The position numbers and the translations under genes are program-made. The notes under the pieces are model-generated. The model ran no database searches. It saw only the letters and a list, made by a program, of their open reading frames with translations, and was not told the origin of the DNA. This document shows positions 1-6,726 of a stretch of DNA of 8,827 nt, piece after piece. The stretch lies in the NCBI GenBank assembly GCA_017553815.1, contig JAFZJT010000272.1:1-8827 (forward strand). Reading direction: 5' to 3'. Each line of letters starts with the position of its first letter. The stretch's first letter is position 1. Origin of the DNA: Clostridia bacterium (GTDB taxonomy: Bacteria; Bacillota_A; Clostridia; Christensenellales; CAG-138).

Positions 1-396
1 AAAGAGCTTGCGCATTGGGAGATGATAGGCGTTATGATACTCCAGTCCATGCGCGGCGCTTCGCTTAGGGAGCTCGAGGACGCTGGGCTTCTCGGGTACT
101 ACACGCTCCATAACCACGGCGTTTTCCCCGCCGACCCGAACGGCATCCCGTTCACCGCAAGCTATATCGAGTGCACGGGCGACCCCATCGCGGATATCAC
201 CTTCGATATGGCCGCCGAGCAAGGCGCGAGGGCGACCTACGAGCATCTTATGAACCTTACGGACAACGAGGATTACCTCGCTCCGCTTCGCTTCCTGAGA
301 GCCCGCGAGATAGTTCACTATCAGCGCTTCGGCGAGTGCCTGAACATTCTCAACGAGCTTTTCCCGAACGGCGATCAGAATAAGCGGATGATGTAA
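1..396 (+). CDS. Manganese catalase family protein (CotJC-like), 5' end outside window
   Basis: The reading frame is open from the first base and ends at TAA 394-396, giving 131 residues of the C-terminal part. The family uses a di-manganese centre to dismutate hydrogen peroxide; CotJC members are packed in the spore coat. Four expected metal ligands can be placed. The fragment begins KELAH, whose Glu2 and His5 fit the ExxH ligand pair. Glu73 lies in DMAAEQGARATYE and His106 in REIVHYQRF, with the 33-residue spacing known for Glu148 and His181 of the Lactobacillus enzyme. The sequence TGDPIADITFDMAAE and the end of the four-helix bundle are typical. About 55-65 N-terminal residues, including the first Glu ligand, lie upstream. 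The short loop between the second and third helices suits CotJC better than long-form catalases. The family call is firm; spore-coat location is inferred. Confidence 0.9.
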   Translation, partial: KELAHWEMIGVMILQSMRGASLRELEDAGLLGYYTLHNHGVFPADPNGIPFTASYIECTGDPIADITFDMAAEQGARATYEHLMNLTDNEDYLAPLRFLRAREIVHYQRFGECLNILNELFPNGDQNKRMM

Positions 397-419
397 AAGT
401 GCTGTAATAATTGAAAAAC

Positions 420-449
420 GCGGATGCCCGCTTGGGCGTCCGCATCTTT
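420..449. terminator. Bidirectional intrinsic terminator between convergent genes
   Basis: A 10-bp stem (GCGGATGCCC with GGGCGTCCGC, one G-T pair) encloses a GCTT loop at 430-433. On the plus strand it is followed by ATCTTT; on the minus strand by GTTTTTC, the better U-tract. It lies 24 bases after the catalase stop and 12 bases beyond the stop of the minus-strand 4Fe-4S gene, so it can end both transcripts. Confidence 0.8.
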
Positions 450-460
450 GCTGATTTGAA

Positions 461-1354
461 CTATCCTTGCTTGTGATTGAATTTTGTTTTGGCATACCGC
501 ACGGCATCCCGCACGGCTTCAAACTGCGAATCCTCCTGCTCGAGTATCAGCTTATAAAACTCTCCGTCCCTTGCGGCAAAGGCTATCGCTTCGGCGGTCA
601 GCTTACCGTTTGAGGTCATGTTTTTGCCAACGAGCGCGCGGGCGGCCGATGCATCGCCCCTTATAAGCCTCTCTGTGTCGAAGGCTTCGCGCACATCGCT
701 TGAGGGCTCGGAAATGGGGAGCTTTGCATTCATCGGGCAACAGCGCTGACAGACCTCACAGCCGATATAGGTGCTTTGACAGTCGCGGATGGTATCGGGA
801 TGCATCGCCGTTTCCATAAAGGCGCGGTGGCAGAGCGAAAAATCCACGCCGCTCTCGCTTATCGCCTTGGCGGGGCAGGCCCCGATGCACTTTCGGCAGA
901 CCGAGCAGGCGGTGGATTCAGAGAAAGCATATTCAAGCGGCTCAAGTCCCTCAACCGCGATGCTCATCAAAACTATGCGCGTTCCAAACGGCGCTATCGA
1001 AAGAAAGCCCGTGCGAAGCGCCGCGCCAATATTCGCGTTCAATAGCGCGGGGCGTATCGGAATCTCGGCCTTTTCGGCGCGTATCCCAAGCTCCGAAAGC
1101 TTTTTTAAAAGCGCCTTCATGCCGTGATAGGCTTTATTCGAGGCGAGATAATAGGGGGGGATGCGCTCGCCCTCGGGGAAGGGGGCGTATGGGAAAACGA
1201 GCGCGGCAACGCTTGAAGCGAACGGAAACTCGGCCTTTACGTCCGCAACAAGATGATGCGGATTCTCGCCGAGCTCGTATCTTTCGGGCGCAAGAAAATA
1301 GACCCTCTTAAAGCCGTATTCAAGCGCAAGCGCGCAAAATTCCCCGTGCGTCAT
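461..1354 (-). CDS. QueG-related protein with two [4Fe-4S] clusters
   Basis: 297 residues. The N-terminal part (about 1-145) resembles the cobalamin-binding portion of epoxyqueuosine reductases. A ferredoxin-like segment follows: Cys150, 153, 156 and 160 in CSVCRKCIGACP, then Cys199, 202, 205 and 206 in CEVCQRCCP, with extra Cys175 and Cys192. QueG reduces epoxyqueuosine to queuosine in tRNA. This protein is shorter than typical QueG and lacks the usual DSAPLLER and GLGWIGKN stretches, having RPALLNANIGAALRTG instead. It may therefore be a paralogue with another substrate. I chose ATG 1354 (GGAGG two bases upstream, a short spacing) over the in-frame TTG at 1468. The longer version would overlap the end of gltX and translate through a terminator hairpin. 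Codes downstream of gltX on the same strand. Family level is secure; exact reaction is not. Confidence 0.75.
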   Translation of the reverse strand: MTHGEFCALALEYGFKRVYFLAPERYELGENPHHLVADVKAEFPFASSVAALVFPYAPFPEGERIPPYYLASNKAYHGMKALLKKLSELGIRAEKAEIPIRPALLNANIGAALRTGFLSIAPFGTRIVLMSIAVEGLEPLEYAFSESTACSVCRKCIGACPAKAISESGVDFSLCHRAFMETAMHPDTIRDCQSTYIGCEVCQRCCPMNAKLPISEPSSDVREAFDTERLIRGDASAARALVGKNMTSNGKLTAEAIAFAARDGEFYKLILEQEDSQFEAVRDAVRYAKTKFNHKQG

Positions 1355-1388
1355 TTCCTCCGAACGGAGCCCCTTCGCTCCCTCTTTC

Positions 1389-1420
1389 AAAATGCGGCGG
1401 AAGGATCGCCCTCCGCCGCA
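1389..1420 (-). terminator. Hairpin terminator after gltX
   Basis: On the minus strand TGCGGCGGAGGG pairs with CCTTCCGCCGCA (12 bp, one G-U pair) around a CGAT loop, followed by TTTTG. It sits about 25 bases past the gltX stop and 35 bases before the ATG of the 4Fe-4S gene. The U-tract is only four bases, so read-through into the downstream gene is likely. Confidence 0.65.
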
Positions 1421-1445
1421 GGTTTCGCTTGAATAATTAAACGGA

Positions 1446-2912
1446 TCAGATGTTTTGAAGCTTCTCAAGCCCGAGCTCGAGCCTCCTCAAAGCCTCGTCC
1501 CTGCCGAGCAGAGCGGCGATCTCGATAGCGCCGCCCGGGGTGACGCTCCTTCCGCTCATCGCGATGCGAACGGGCCAGAGAAGGGTGCCGTTCTTCATCT
1601 CCTTCTTCTCGGCATAGCCGATAAGGAAGTCGTGCAGAGCGGTCTCGGTCCATTCGGGAAGCTCCTTGAGAAGCGGAACAACTTCCGAAAGGATGTCGCG
1701 GCAAATCTCGGGATTGGTCTTGGACTTTTTATTGGTGAAAAGCTCGATATCGTAGTTTTCGTCCATCTCGGCAAGGAAGCCGACGGTCTCGGCGATATCG
1801 GAGAATATCTCGGTGCGCGGCTGAAGGATGCGGATGAGGATTTCCTCGTTTCCTTCGCGTCTTGCAATCTCGCCAACGCCCGCTTTTTCGAGCCACGGGA
1901 GCGCCTTCTCGAAATAATCCGCGCCGTCCATCTTGCGAACGTACTCGGCGTTCATCCAGCGGAGCTTGGCGTTGTCGAAGATGGCGGGGGACTTACTAAG
2001 ACCCTCGAGCGAGAACGCCTCCTTGAGCTCGTCGAGCGTGAAGAACTCGCGGTCGTTTCCCGGGCTCCAGCCAACGAGCGCAAGATAATTGATTACGGCC
2101 TCGGTAAGATAACCGGAGTTCATAAGGTCCTCAAAGGTCGCGTCGCCGTCGCGCTTACTTAGCTTATGCGTCGCGTCGCGCATGATGGTCGTTAGGTGAA
2201 CGTAAACGGGCTTTTCCCAGCCGAATGCCTCGTAAAGAAGATTGTATTTCGGCGTTGATGAAAGGTACTCCATGCCGCGAAGCACGTGCGTAATGCCCAT
2301 CGTATGATCGTCGATTATATTCGCAAAATTATAGGTCGGCATTCCGTCCGCCTTGATGAGGATCATATCGTCTAACTCGGAGCAGTTGACCGAGATATGT
2401 CCGAAGATAGCATCATCGAAATCCGCTGTGCCCTCGGCGGGAATGTTCTGGCGAATAACGTAGGGTTCGCCGGCGGCGAGCCTGCGCTCAACTTCCTCTT
2501 TGGAGAGGTTCATGCAGTGCTTGTCGTATTTGAAGGTTCCGCCCTCGGCCTCGACCTTTGCGCGGCGCTCCTCAAGTTCCTCCTTGGTGCAGAAGCAGTA
2601 ATACGCCTTGCCCATCTCAACAAGCTTTTGAGCGTACGGCAGATACATATCTTTGCGTTCGCTCTGAACATACGGACCGTATTCGCCGCCAACATCGGGG
2701 CCTTCGTCCCAGTTGAGGCCAACGGTACGAAGCGTTTTATAAACCGTTTCGATCGCGCCTTCAACAAAGCGCGCCTGATCGGTGTCTTCAATGCGAAGCA
2801 TGAAAACGCCGTCGTTCTTCTTCGCCCAAAGCCAGGCGTAGAGCGCGGTGCGAAGGTTTCCAACGTGCATAAAGCCCGTGGGGGAGGGTGCAAAGCGTGT
2901 GCGAACAGTCAT
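1446..2912 (-). CDS. gltX: Glutamyl-tRNA synthetase
   Basis: 488 residues, the usual length for a bacterial class I GluRS that charges tRNA-Glu (and tRNA-Gln in species lacking GlnRS). The ATP-binding HIGH-type motif is seen as PSPTGFMHVGNLRTAL (residues 10-24) and the KMSKS-type motif as KLSKRDG (250-256). Between them lie RIEDTDQ (40-46) and the zinc-region equivalent YYCFCTKEELEERR. The C-terminal part is the helical anticodon-binding domain. ATG 2912 was chosen because AAGGAG lies six bases upstream and MTVRTRFAPSPTG is the normal N-terminus; the frame stays open upstream to 3026 but only through promoter DNA. The stop is TGA 1446-1448. A discriminating or non-discriminating specificity cannot be read from the sequence by eye. 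Codon use and GC match the surrounding core sequence. Confidence 0.97.
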   Translation of the reverse strand: MTVRTRFAPSPTGFMHVGNLRTALYAWLWAKKNDGVFMLRIEDTDQARFVEGAIETVYKTLRTVGLNWDEGPDVGGEYGPYVQSERKDMYLPYAQKLVEMGKAYYCFCTKEELEERRAKVEAEGGTFKYDKHCMNLSKEEVERRLAAGEPYVIRQNIPAEGTADFDDAIFGHISVNCSELDDMILIKADGMPTYNFANIIDDHTMGITHVLRGMEYLSSTPKYNLLYEAFGWEKPVYVHLTTIMRDATHKLSKRDGDATFEDLMNSGYLTEAVINYLALVGWSPGNDREFFTLDELKEAFSLEGLSKSPAIFDNAKLRWMNAEYVRKMDGADYFEKALPWLEKAGVGEIARREGNEEILIRILQPRTEIFSDIAETVGFLAEMDENYDIELFTNKKSKTNPEICRDILSEVVPLLKELPEWTETALHDFLIGYAEKKEMKNGTLLWPVRIAMSGRSVTPGGAIEIAALLGRDEALRRLELGLEKLQNI

Positions 2913-2929
2913 ATTAAACTCCTTATCAT

Positions 2930-2949
2930 ATTCGCCTATCTCGGCGAAT
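2930..2949 (-). promoter_or_regulatory. Hairpin in the gltX leader next to the ribosome site
   Basis: ATTCGCC pairs perfectly with GGCGAAT around a six-base loop, ending seven bases before AAGGAG in the leader RNA. A smaller stem, TGCGC-CTAA-GCGCA, lies upstream at about 2967-2980. They could adjust translation or simply protect the 5' end. No T-box specifier or antiterminator sequence was recognised in this short leader. Confidence 0.35.
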
Positions 2950-2997
2950 GAATTTCGGTATCCCTTTGCGCTTAGGCGCAGAATATCAACGGAAAAT

Positions 2998-3026
2998 ATG
3001 ATACCATATTTTATCCGTTTTGTCAC
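2998..3026 (-). promoter_or_regulatory. Sigma-A-type promoter of gltX
   Basis: On the minus strand GTGACA (3026-3021) and TATCAT (3003-2998) are separated by 17 bases. Transcription would start near 2991, giving a leader of about 79 bases before the gltX ATG. Confidence 0.7.
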
Positions 3027-3118
3027 TTAATTGAAGAAATTATTACTAACCCAAACCGAAGAACAACACAATATATCAGATATAATAGCATTTTTCTTGA
3101 TTTGCATACCGTAATCAC

Positions 3119-3148
3119 TTGAAAATCGACCTGCAAATCAGTTACAAT
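3119..3148 (+). promoter_or_regulatory. Promoter of the small ORF and TIR-like gene
   Basis: TTGAAA (3119-3124) and TACAAT (3143-3148) are 18 bases apart. The predicted start near 3155 leaves a leader of about 60 bases before ATG 3216. It is the best -35/-10 pair upstream of the two-gene unit. Confidence 0.6.
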
Positions 3149-3215
3149 TGCCATAGCGATGTGTTGTTGCATCGGATAGTTTTAGTTTTAGTTGTAACAG
3201 TAAGGAGAAGCAATT

Positions 3216-3377
3216 ATGGATGTTGTGTATTGGCTTGATTTCGTTCATTGCTTGAAAGTTCTGAACGCTGATTTTGATAGTGAAAAATGGTCTATTGAAG
3301 TAATTGAAGACAACCTTGAACCATCCATGATAACTATCAAGAACAATTCAACAAGGTTCTTAATAGATATTGAATAA
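3216..3377 (+). CDS. Small acidic hypothetical protein, 53 residues
   Basis: The ORF begins MDVVYWLDFVHCLKVLNADF and ends STRFLIDIE before TAA 3375-3377. Translation is well supported: AAGGAG sits eight bases before the ATG, a promoter lies upstream, and the next gene with its own AAGGAG starts 29 bases after the stop. The protein has many Asp and Glu residues, no signal peptide, no membrane segment and no metal-binding cysteine set. The alternating hydrophobic pattern in WSIEVIEDN and SMITIKNNSTRFLIDIE suggests a small beta-rich fold. I do not recognise a family. Its position just upstream of a probable toxic effector makes an inhibitor, cofactor or trigger-binding role conceivable, but nothing in the sequence proves this. 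Confidence 0.65.
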   Translation: MDVVYWLDFVHCLKVLNADFDSEKWSIEVIEDNLEPSMITIKNNSTRFLIDIE

Positions 3378-3406
3378 TAGTATTATTTATAATTAAGGAG
3401 CACCGT

Positions 3407-4549
3407 ATGAGAACACTATATGAGCAAGAATTATCTCAGCTTTTATTGAAACCCGATGCCGAGATAATTCAATATGCAAAAGGTTTAGTAGATAGCAATA
3501 ACGCAATCAATTGGCAAAAAGCTAATGAGTTGTCTTTTTTGCTTAGAAAGAACAGAAAATTTGATATTGCCGTCGAAGTCGCAAGCCTAATGTATGAAAC
3601 AGACCCATCGTTTGACAAGTTGAACTTATATTTCGTTGCAGTTGTTGATCAAGGAAGCTTTGACAGAATTCGTGAATTGCACGGAATTGTTGATGCTCGT
3701 GTACGAGAGAGCGGTCAGTATCAAAAGCATTTATTTGCGACTTGGCTTAAAGCTGCAAATAGAATTCAAGACGATGAGATGTTTAACTATGTTTTTAACA
3801 TGGTGCCAGATCAGGAGAAAACTGACAACAGCTACATTATAAGCCAATATTATGTTTTTCTCAACAGGCATTCACGCTATTCGGAGGTTAAAAAACACTT
3901 CGAACAGCAACTGGCACCAAATGTTCAAAATATGCAATATGTTAAAAAGTACTATATTAATGCTTGCAATCGCATGGGCTTTTCCACTCATAATGATGTG
4001 GAACCGACACAAAATCCTTATGTGCCGTCGCCTCGAAAGAGCAATTCTTTTGATGATAGCTTACAATCAAGTACAGGAGCAAACAAGGTGTTTCTTGTGT
4101 ATGGGAAGCAACCACAAATTTTAACTCTTATCAAACCGCTTTTAAACGCTTATGGTGTTGAAAGCGTTGATATTGCAGATGAACCTTCGGGAAAAACAAT
4201 CATTGAGCAGATAGAGGAGCATGCCAAGGAATGCAGATTCGCTGTTGTAATTCTTTCTCCTGCTGATTTGCTTTATGATAAAAAACCAGATGGAACTGAG
4301 CAAGAAAAGTACTATCCTCGTCTTAATACTATTTTTGAATGGGGCTATTTTGCTGCATTGTATGGGAGAGACAATGTTGCGCTTGTGCTTGACAACACAA
4401 AGGGGCTAACTTATGGACCCCGTGGGGATTTTGTTGGATGCTCAGATACGGATGGAACAAAGTATATCGATGGATCAAAGACAACGCTAGTTGAAGAGTT
4501 GTTTGCAAGACTACGCAAGGCTGGATATAAGCTCTCGAGCAATGGATAA
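3407..4549 (+). CDS. Protein with helical N-terminal part and C-terminal TIR-like nucleotide-binding domain
   Basis: 380 residues. Residues 1-195 are predicted helical with paired amphipathic helices resembling degenerate TPR repeats. A Pro/Ser/Asn-rich linker spans about 196-226. Residues 227-375 match the predicted nucleotide-binding TIR-like family (PF10137, also called CAP12/PCTIR TIR): KVFLVYGKQPQ opens the first strand, DEPSGKTIIEQIEEHA the next conserved block, FAVVILSPADL the central strand, and NTIFEWGYFAALYGR the signature helix (normally N-x-IFELGYF). Glu311 in that helix is a conserved acidic residue and a candidate catalytic position. Such domains are NAD-consuming or nucleotide-binding effectors in several antiphage systems. 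AAGGAG lies six bases before the ATG. The gene is AT-rich, unlike its neighbours, consistent with transfer. No cyclic-nucleotide synthase accompanies it, so the N-terminal part may be the sensor. Confidence 0.85.
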   Translation: MRTLYEQELSQLLLKPDAEIIQYAKGLVDSNNAINWQKANELSFLLRKNRKFDIAVEVASLMYETDPSFDKLNLYFVAVVDQGSFDRIRELHGIVDARVRESGQYQKHLFATWLKAANRIQDDEMFNYVFNMVPDQEKTDNSYIISQYYVFLNRHSRYSEVKKHFEQQLAPNVQNMQYVKKYYINACNRMGFSTHNDVEPTQNPYVPSPRKSNSFDDSLQSSTGANKVFLVYGKQPQILTLIKPLLNAYGVESVDIADEPSGKTIIEQIEEHAKECRFAVVILSPADLLYDKKPDGTEQEKYYPRLNTIFEWGYFAALYGRDNVALVLDNTKGLTYGPRGDFVGCSDTDGTKYIDGSKTTLVEELFARLRKAGYKLSSNG

Positions 4550-4563
4550 GATTCTAAATCTCA

Positions 4564-4591
4564 TACCCCCGTGTCACTCAACACGGGGGTA
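4564..4591. terminator. Perfect 11-bp hairpin at the end of the insert
   Basis: TACCCCCGTGT pairs with ACACGGGGGTA around a six-base loop, 14 bases after the stop of the TIR-like gene and 16 bases beyond the stop of the opposing minus-strand gene. The tails on either side are only moderately T-rich (AAGTTATATT on plus, TGAGATTT on minus), so it probably serves both convergent genes with modest efficiency. Confidence 0.65.
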
Positions 4592-4607
4592 AGTTATATT
4601 GCTGTTG

Positions 4608-5219
4608 TTAAACGCGCATCACGGCGCTTGCAAGCGAGATGCCTTTTCTTTTTGCGTAAAAGAGTGCGCGCACAAGCCCTTCGCACTCCGTTCTGTCGGC
4701 GGGGGAGAGGGTGAAAAGATCCACGGCAAGCCCATCCGACTCATACCGCCTCGCTTCTCCGCGCTCATCGCCGAAAACGAGAACGTCGAACTCGTCATCT
4801 GCCTGTATCTCCCAAACGGGCAGATCCTCGGGCAGGGAGAAAAGATTGAGCAAGGCAGCCGCATCAGCTCGTATCCTATCGGCATACGGGGAAGGCGCCA
4901 TGGTCTCGCCTTCGTACGCTCCGCGGCATCGCGCGAACCTCGCCTGCATCGCTTGAAGCGAAACGCCCGCTTTGTTATAAACGGAGCCCATGAGATCCAC
5001 TTGGAATTCATCTCCCGCCGCTTCCTGCATAAGCCTTTCATAGCCGTCAAGCTCTTCGAGGGTACATTCTTCACGCATGAGCTCGAAACGAAGAATTATG
5101 AAGCCGAATAAGGGCGCGGCGACGTACTCCTCAAAGACCAACAGCCCGCCGCTCTTTTCATAAATATCGTCGGAAACGGCCTTGATGCGCTCAAGCAGCT
5201 CGGGACTCTTTATGAACAA
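4608..5219 (-). CDS. Hypothetical protein, 203 residues
   Basis: I do not recognise a family. The protein is soluble and acidic, predicted mixed alpha/beta: an N-terminal helical part (SPELLERIKAVSDDIYEKS), a hydrophobic strand-helix stretch GFIILRFELMRE (39-50), a central helical part, and a C-terminal part with strands such as EFDVLVFGDERGEARRY and GLAVDLF. No signal peptide or membrane segment is evident. I chose TTG 5219 because GGAGGTG ends seven bases upstream and a good promoter (TTGAAA-17-TATTAT) lies just before it. The frame stays open to a TTG at 5339, but that would place the promoter inside the coding sequence and run into the divergent promoter. An overlapping GTG at 5228 is a weaker alternative. 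GC matches the core genome. The gene is divergent from the nucleoside phosphorylase. Confidence 0.7.
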   Translation of the reverse strand: MFIKSPELLERIKAVSDDIYEKSGGLLVFEEYVAAPLFGFIILRFELMREECTLEELDGYERLMQEAAGDEFQVDLMGSVYNKAGVSLQAMQARFARCRGAYEGETMAPSPYADRIRADAAALLNLFSLPEDLPVWEIQADDEFDVLVFGDERGEARRYESDGLAVDLFTLSPADRTECEGLVRALFYAKRKGISLASAVMRV

Positions 5220-5255
5220 TTTAAACACCTCCGATCGCGAAGCTTTTTCCGCATA

Positions 5256-5284
5256 ATAATACCATATCGCAAAAGCGTTTTCAA
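5256..5284 (-). promoter_or_regulatory. Promoter of the minus-strand hypothetical gene
   Basis: On the minus strand TTGAAA (5284-5279) and TATTAT (5261-5256) are 17 bases apart. Transcription would begin near 5249, leaving about 30 bases before TTG 5219, with GGAGGTG in between. It fixes the start choice of that gene. Confidence 0.7.
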
Positions 5285-5332
5285 GCGCATGAGGCCCGAG
5301 CTGCGGCGCGAAGCAGGGCGCGTTTGCTGCGG

Positions 5333-5361
5333 TTGACAACGGATGCGAAAAATACTATAAT
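5333..5361 (+). promoter_or_regulatory. Consensus sigma-A promoter of the phosphorylase-VanZ operon
   Basis: TTGACA (5333-5338) and TATAAT (5356-5361) are both perfect matches with a 17-base spacer. The start point would be near 5368, giving a very short leader that contains AAGGAG before ATG 5391. This predicts strong, largely constitutive expression. Confidence 0.88.
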
Positions 5362-5390
5362 TGCGCAAAGCTTTTCAAGGAGACGGAAGG

Positions 5391-6173
5391 ATGAACTGGT
5401 TTTTTAAAGAGGATAAAACCGATGCGATACTCACCGCAAAGGCGCATATCGATTCCATGCACATCGAGCAAATCGATATGCCGGCTTTTCCGAAAACGGC
5501 GATCCTGTTTTATATGCACAGCGGCGAAGAGTACCTTTGCCAAAACTACGGCGGAAAGCTGATGATGGAGAAGTTCCCGCGCTTTCTTCGCGGCTGCCCC
5601 GTGTACTCGCTCAATGAAAACCTTTGCTTTCTCGACGGCGGCAGGGGAGCGCCCCATGCTGCGGACACGGTCGAAACGCTCGCCGCACTCGGCGTGAAGC
5701 GCATTATCACGGTCGGCATGTTCGGCGCGTTCGGCGAAAGAGTCGAAACGGGCGATATCATAGTTCCCGAGCGGGCGCTTATCGAGGAGGGCACGAGCCA
5801 GCATTATTTCGATTCGCCCGAATATTCTTATCCCGATGAAAACCTTGCAAAGCGCCTTTCGGAGCTGACGAACGTTGCGTGCGCTCAGATCGTTTCAACC
5901 GATTCCGTTTACCGCCAAACCTACTTCAAGGAAAGGCTCTGGCGCGAAAAGGGCGCCGTCGGCGTGGATATGGAAACGAGCGCGGTATTCTCCGTTTCAA
6001 ACTTCCTCGGCATAAGCGCGGCTTCGGTGCTGATCGCTTCCGATAAGCACCCCGTCGATGAGAATTCGGTCAAGAAATGGGAGTGGAAGATGACGCGGGA
6101 GATGCGCTATGATTTCTTTGATAGGGCGGTCAAGGCCGCTTTGACCATCGCGGAAGAGGCCGAGAATGAGTAA
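5391..6173 (+). CDS. Nucleoside phosphorylase family protein (PNP/UDP type)
   Basis: 260 residues, within the normal range of the PNP_UDP_1 family, which cleaves the N-glycosidic bond of nucleosides with phosphate to give base and ribose-1-phosphate. The glycine-rich VGMFGAFG (108-115) corresponds to the phosphate/base-binding loop. ETGDIIVPERALIEEGTSQHY follows as in uridine phosphorylase-like members, and VDMETSAVF (192-200) holds the ribose-contacting M-E pair. VLIASDKHP (213-221) matches the late strand with the base-contacting Asp. The start is ATG 5391, with AAGGAG eight bases upstream; an upstream in-frame TTG at 5361 overlaps the -10 box and is rejected. Substrate (uridine or purine nucleoside) cannot be settled from sequence alone. 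The stop overlaps the next gene by eight bases, so the two are translationally coupled. Confidence 0.85.
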   Translation: MNWFFKEDKTDAILTAKAHIDSMHIEQIDMPAFPKTAILFYMHSGEEYLCQNYGGKLMMEKFPRFLRGCPVYSLNENLCFLDGGRGAPHAADTVETLAALGVKRIITVGMFGAFGERVETGDIIVPERALIEEGTSQHYFDSPEYSYPDENLAKRLSELTNVACAQIVSTDSVYRQTYFKERLWREKGAVGVDMETSAVFSVSNFLGISAASVLIASDKHPVDENSVKKWEWKMTREMRYDFFDRAVKAALTIAEEAENE

Positions 6174-6699
6174 CGGGATTGAAACCGAAAACAGAGTGCG
6201 CGGCACGGAAAACATAAGCGAAACAAGCAAAAAATGCGAAAAGAACGGGCAAAGCGCGGCAAGATACGTTCTTTTTGCTCTTTTTGCCGTCTACGTCATC
6301 GCGCTTTTTATCCTGCTGCTTGTAAGAACGCCATTTGATGAGTCGGTATCCTATAGCAGCCTTATAAAGCCCGTGCCCTTTGAGACCATCCGCTCCCAGC
6401 TTCGTTATGCGCGCTATTCGCACAGCGGCAATCTCGTTCGCTACGGCGTTAAAAATCTTATCGGCAATGCTTTTCTGTTTCTGCCGATGGGCATCTTCCT
6501 TCCGTGCATATTCAAAAAACTGCGCCGCGTCTATAAAACCGTGCCGATAATAATGCTTGCCGTAGTGCTTGTGGAGCTTCTTCAGCTCGCAACAAAGCGC
6601 GGCTTTGCGGATATCGACGATCTTATTCTGAACACCGCGGGCGCCGCGGCGGGGTATCTGATATTCTATCTGGTGCGGAACAGCTGCACTAAACAATAA
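6166..6699 (+). CDS. VanZ-like family membrane protein
   Basis: 177 residues with four predicted membrane segments: about 33-53, 95-116, 125-142 and 154-170. The family signature is clear: NLIGNAFLFLPMGIFLP (97-113), VELLQL (136-141) and FADIDDLILNTAGAAAGY (147-164). VanZ homologues are widespread in Firmicutes. The founding member gives low-level teicoplanin resistance by an unknown mechanism; most others, likely including this one, have no assigned role, so a resistance call would be unsafe. A hydrophilic charged stretch of about 32 residues precedes the first membrane segment. The ATG overlaps the phosphorylase stop by eight bases, and AGAGG lies six bases upstream of it. The gene is followed by a strong terminator. 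The pairing with a nucleoside phosphorylase has no obvious metabolic logic. Confidence 0.9.
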   Translation: MSNGIETENRVRGTENISETSKKCEKNGQSAARYVLFALFAVYVIALFILLLVRTPFDESVSYSSLIKPVPFETIRSQLRYARYSHSGNLVRYGVKNLIGNAFLFLPMGIFLPCIFKKLRRVYKTVPIIMLAVVLVELLQLATKRGFADIDDLILNTAGAAAGYLIFYLVRNSCTKQ

Positions 6700-6726
6700 A
6701 TCGAACAGTTTTTCCGAATGCTGACG

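Larger units (their letters stand above)
3005..4592. other. AT-rich accessory insert between gltX and core genes
   Basis: Base composition drops to about 35-37% GC in hand-counted lines, against about 57% in flanking genes. The change falls around the gltX promoter on the left and at the hairpin after the TIR-like gene on the right. The segment holds its own promoter, two plus-strand genes and a terminal hairpin. I see no integrase, transposase, tRNA gene or obvious flanking direct repeats. From 3027 to 3118 there is no gene; it contains only AT-rich DNA. Confidence 0.7.

Noticed and set aside
1455..2162. Open frame on the plus strand (235 codons) opposite gltX
   Set aside because: gltX is certain on the other strand, and this translation has no recognisable domain; it mirrors the gltX codons.
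2913..3026. N-terminal extension of gltX by 38 residues
   Set aside because: The extension would be translated from promoter and leader DNA. The start at 2912 has AAGGAG at ideal distance and gives the standard GluRS N-terminus.
3031..3086. TTGAAG at 3031 with TATAAT at 3081 as a promoter
   Set aside because: The boxes are far more than 19 bases apart, and a properly spaced pair (3119-3148) lies nearer to the genes.
3180..3192. TTTTAG tandem copy upstream of the small ORF
   Set aside because: Only two copies in AT-rich DNA; no support for a repeat array or binding site.
6166..6699. Calling the VanZ-like gene a glycopeptide resistance determinant
   Set aside because: VanZ-family proteins are common and mostly uncharacterised; no vanA-type cluster is present beside it.
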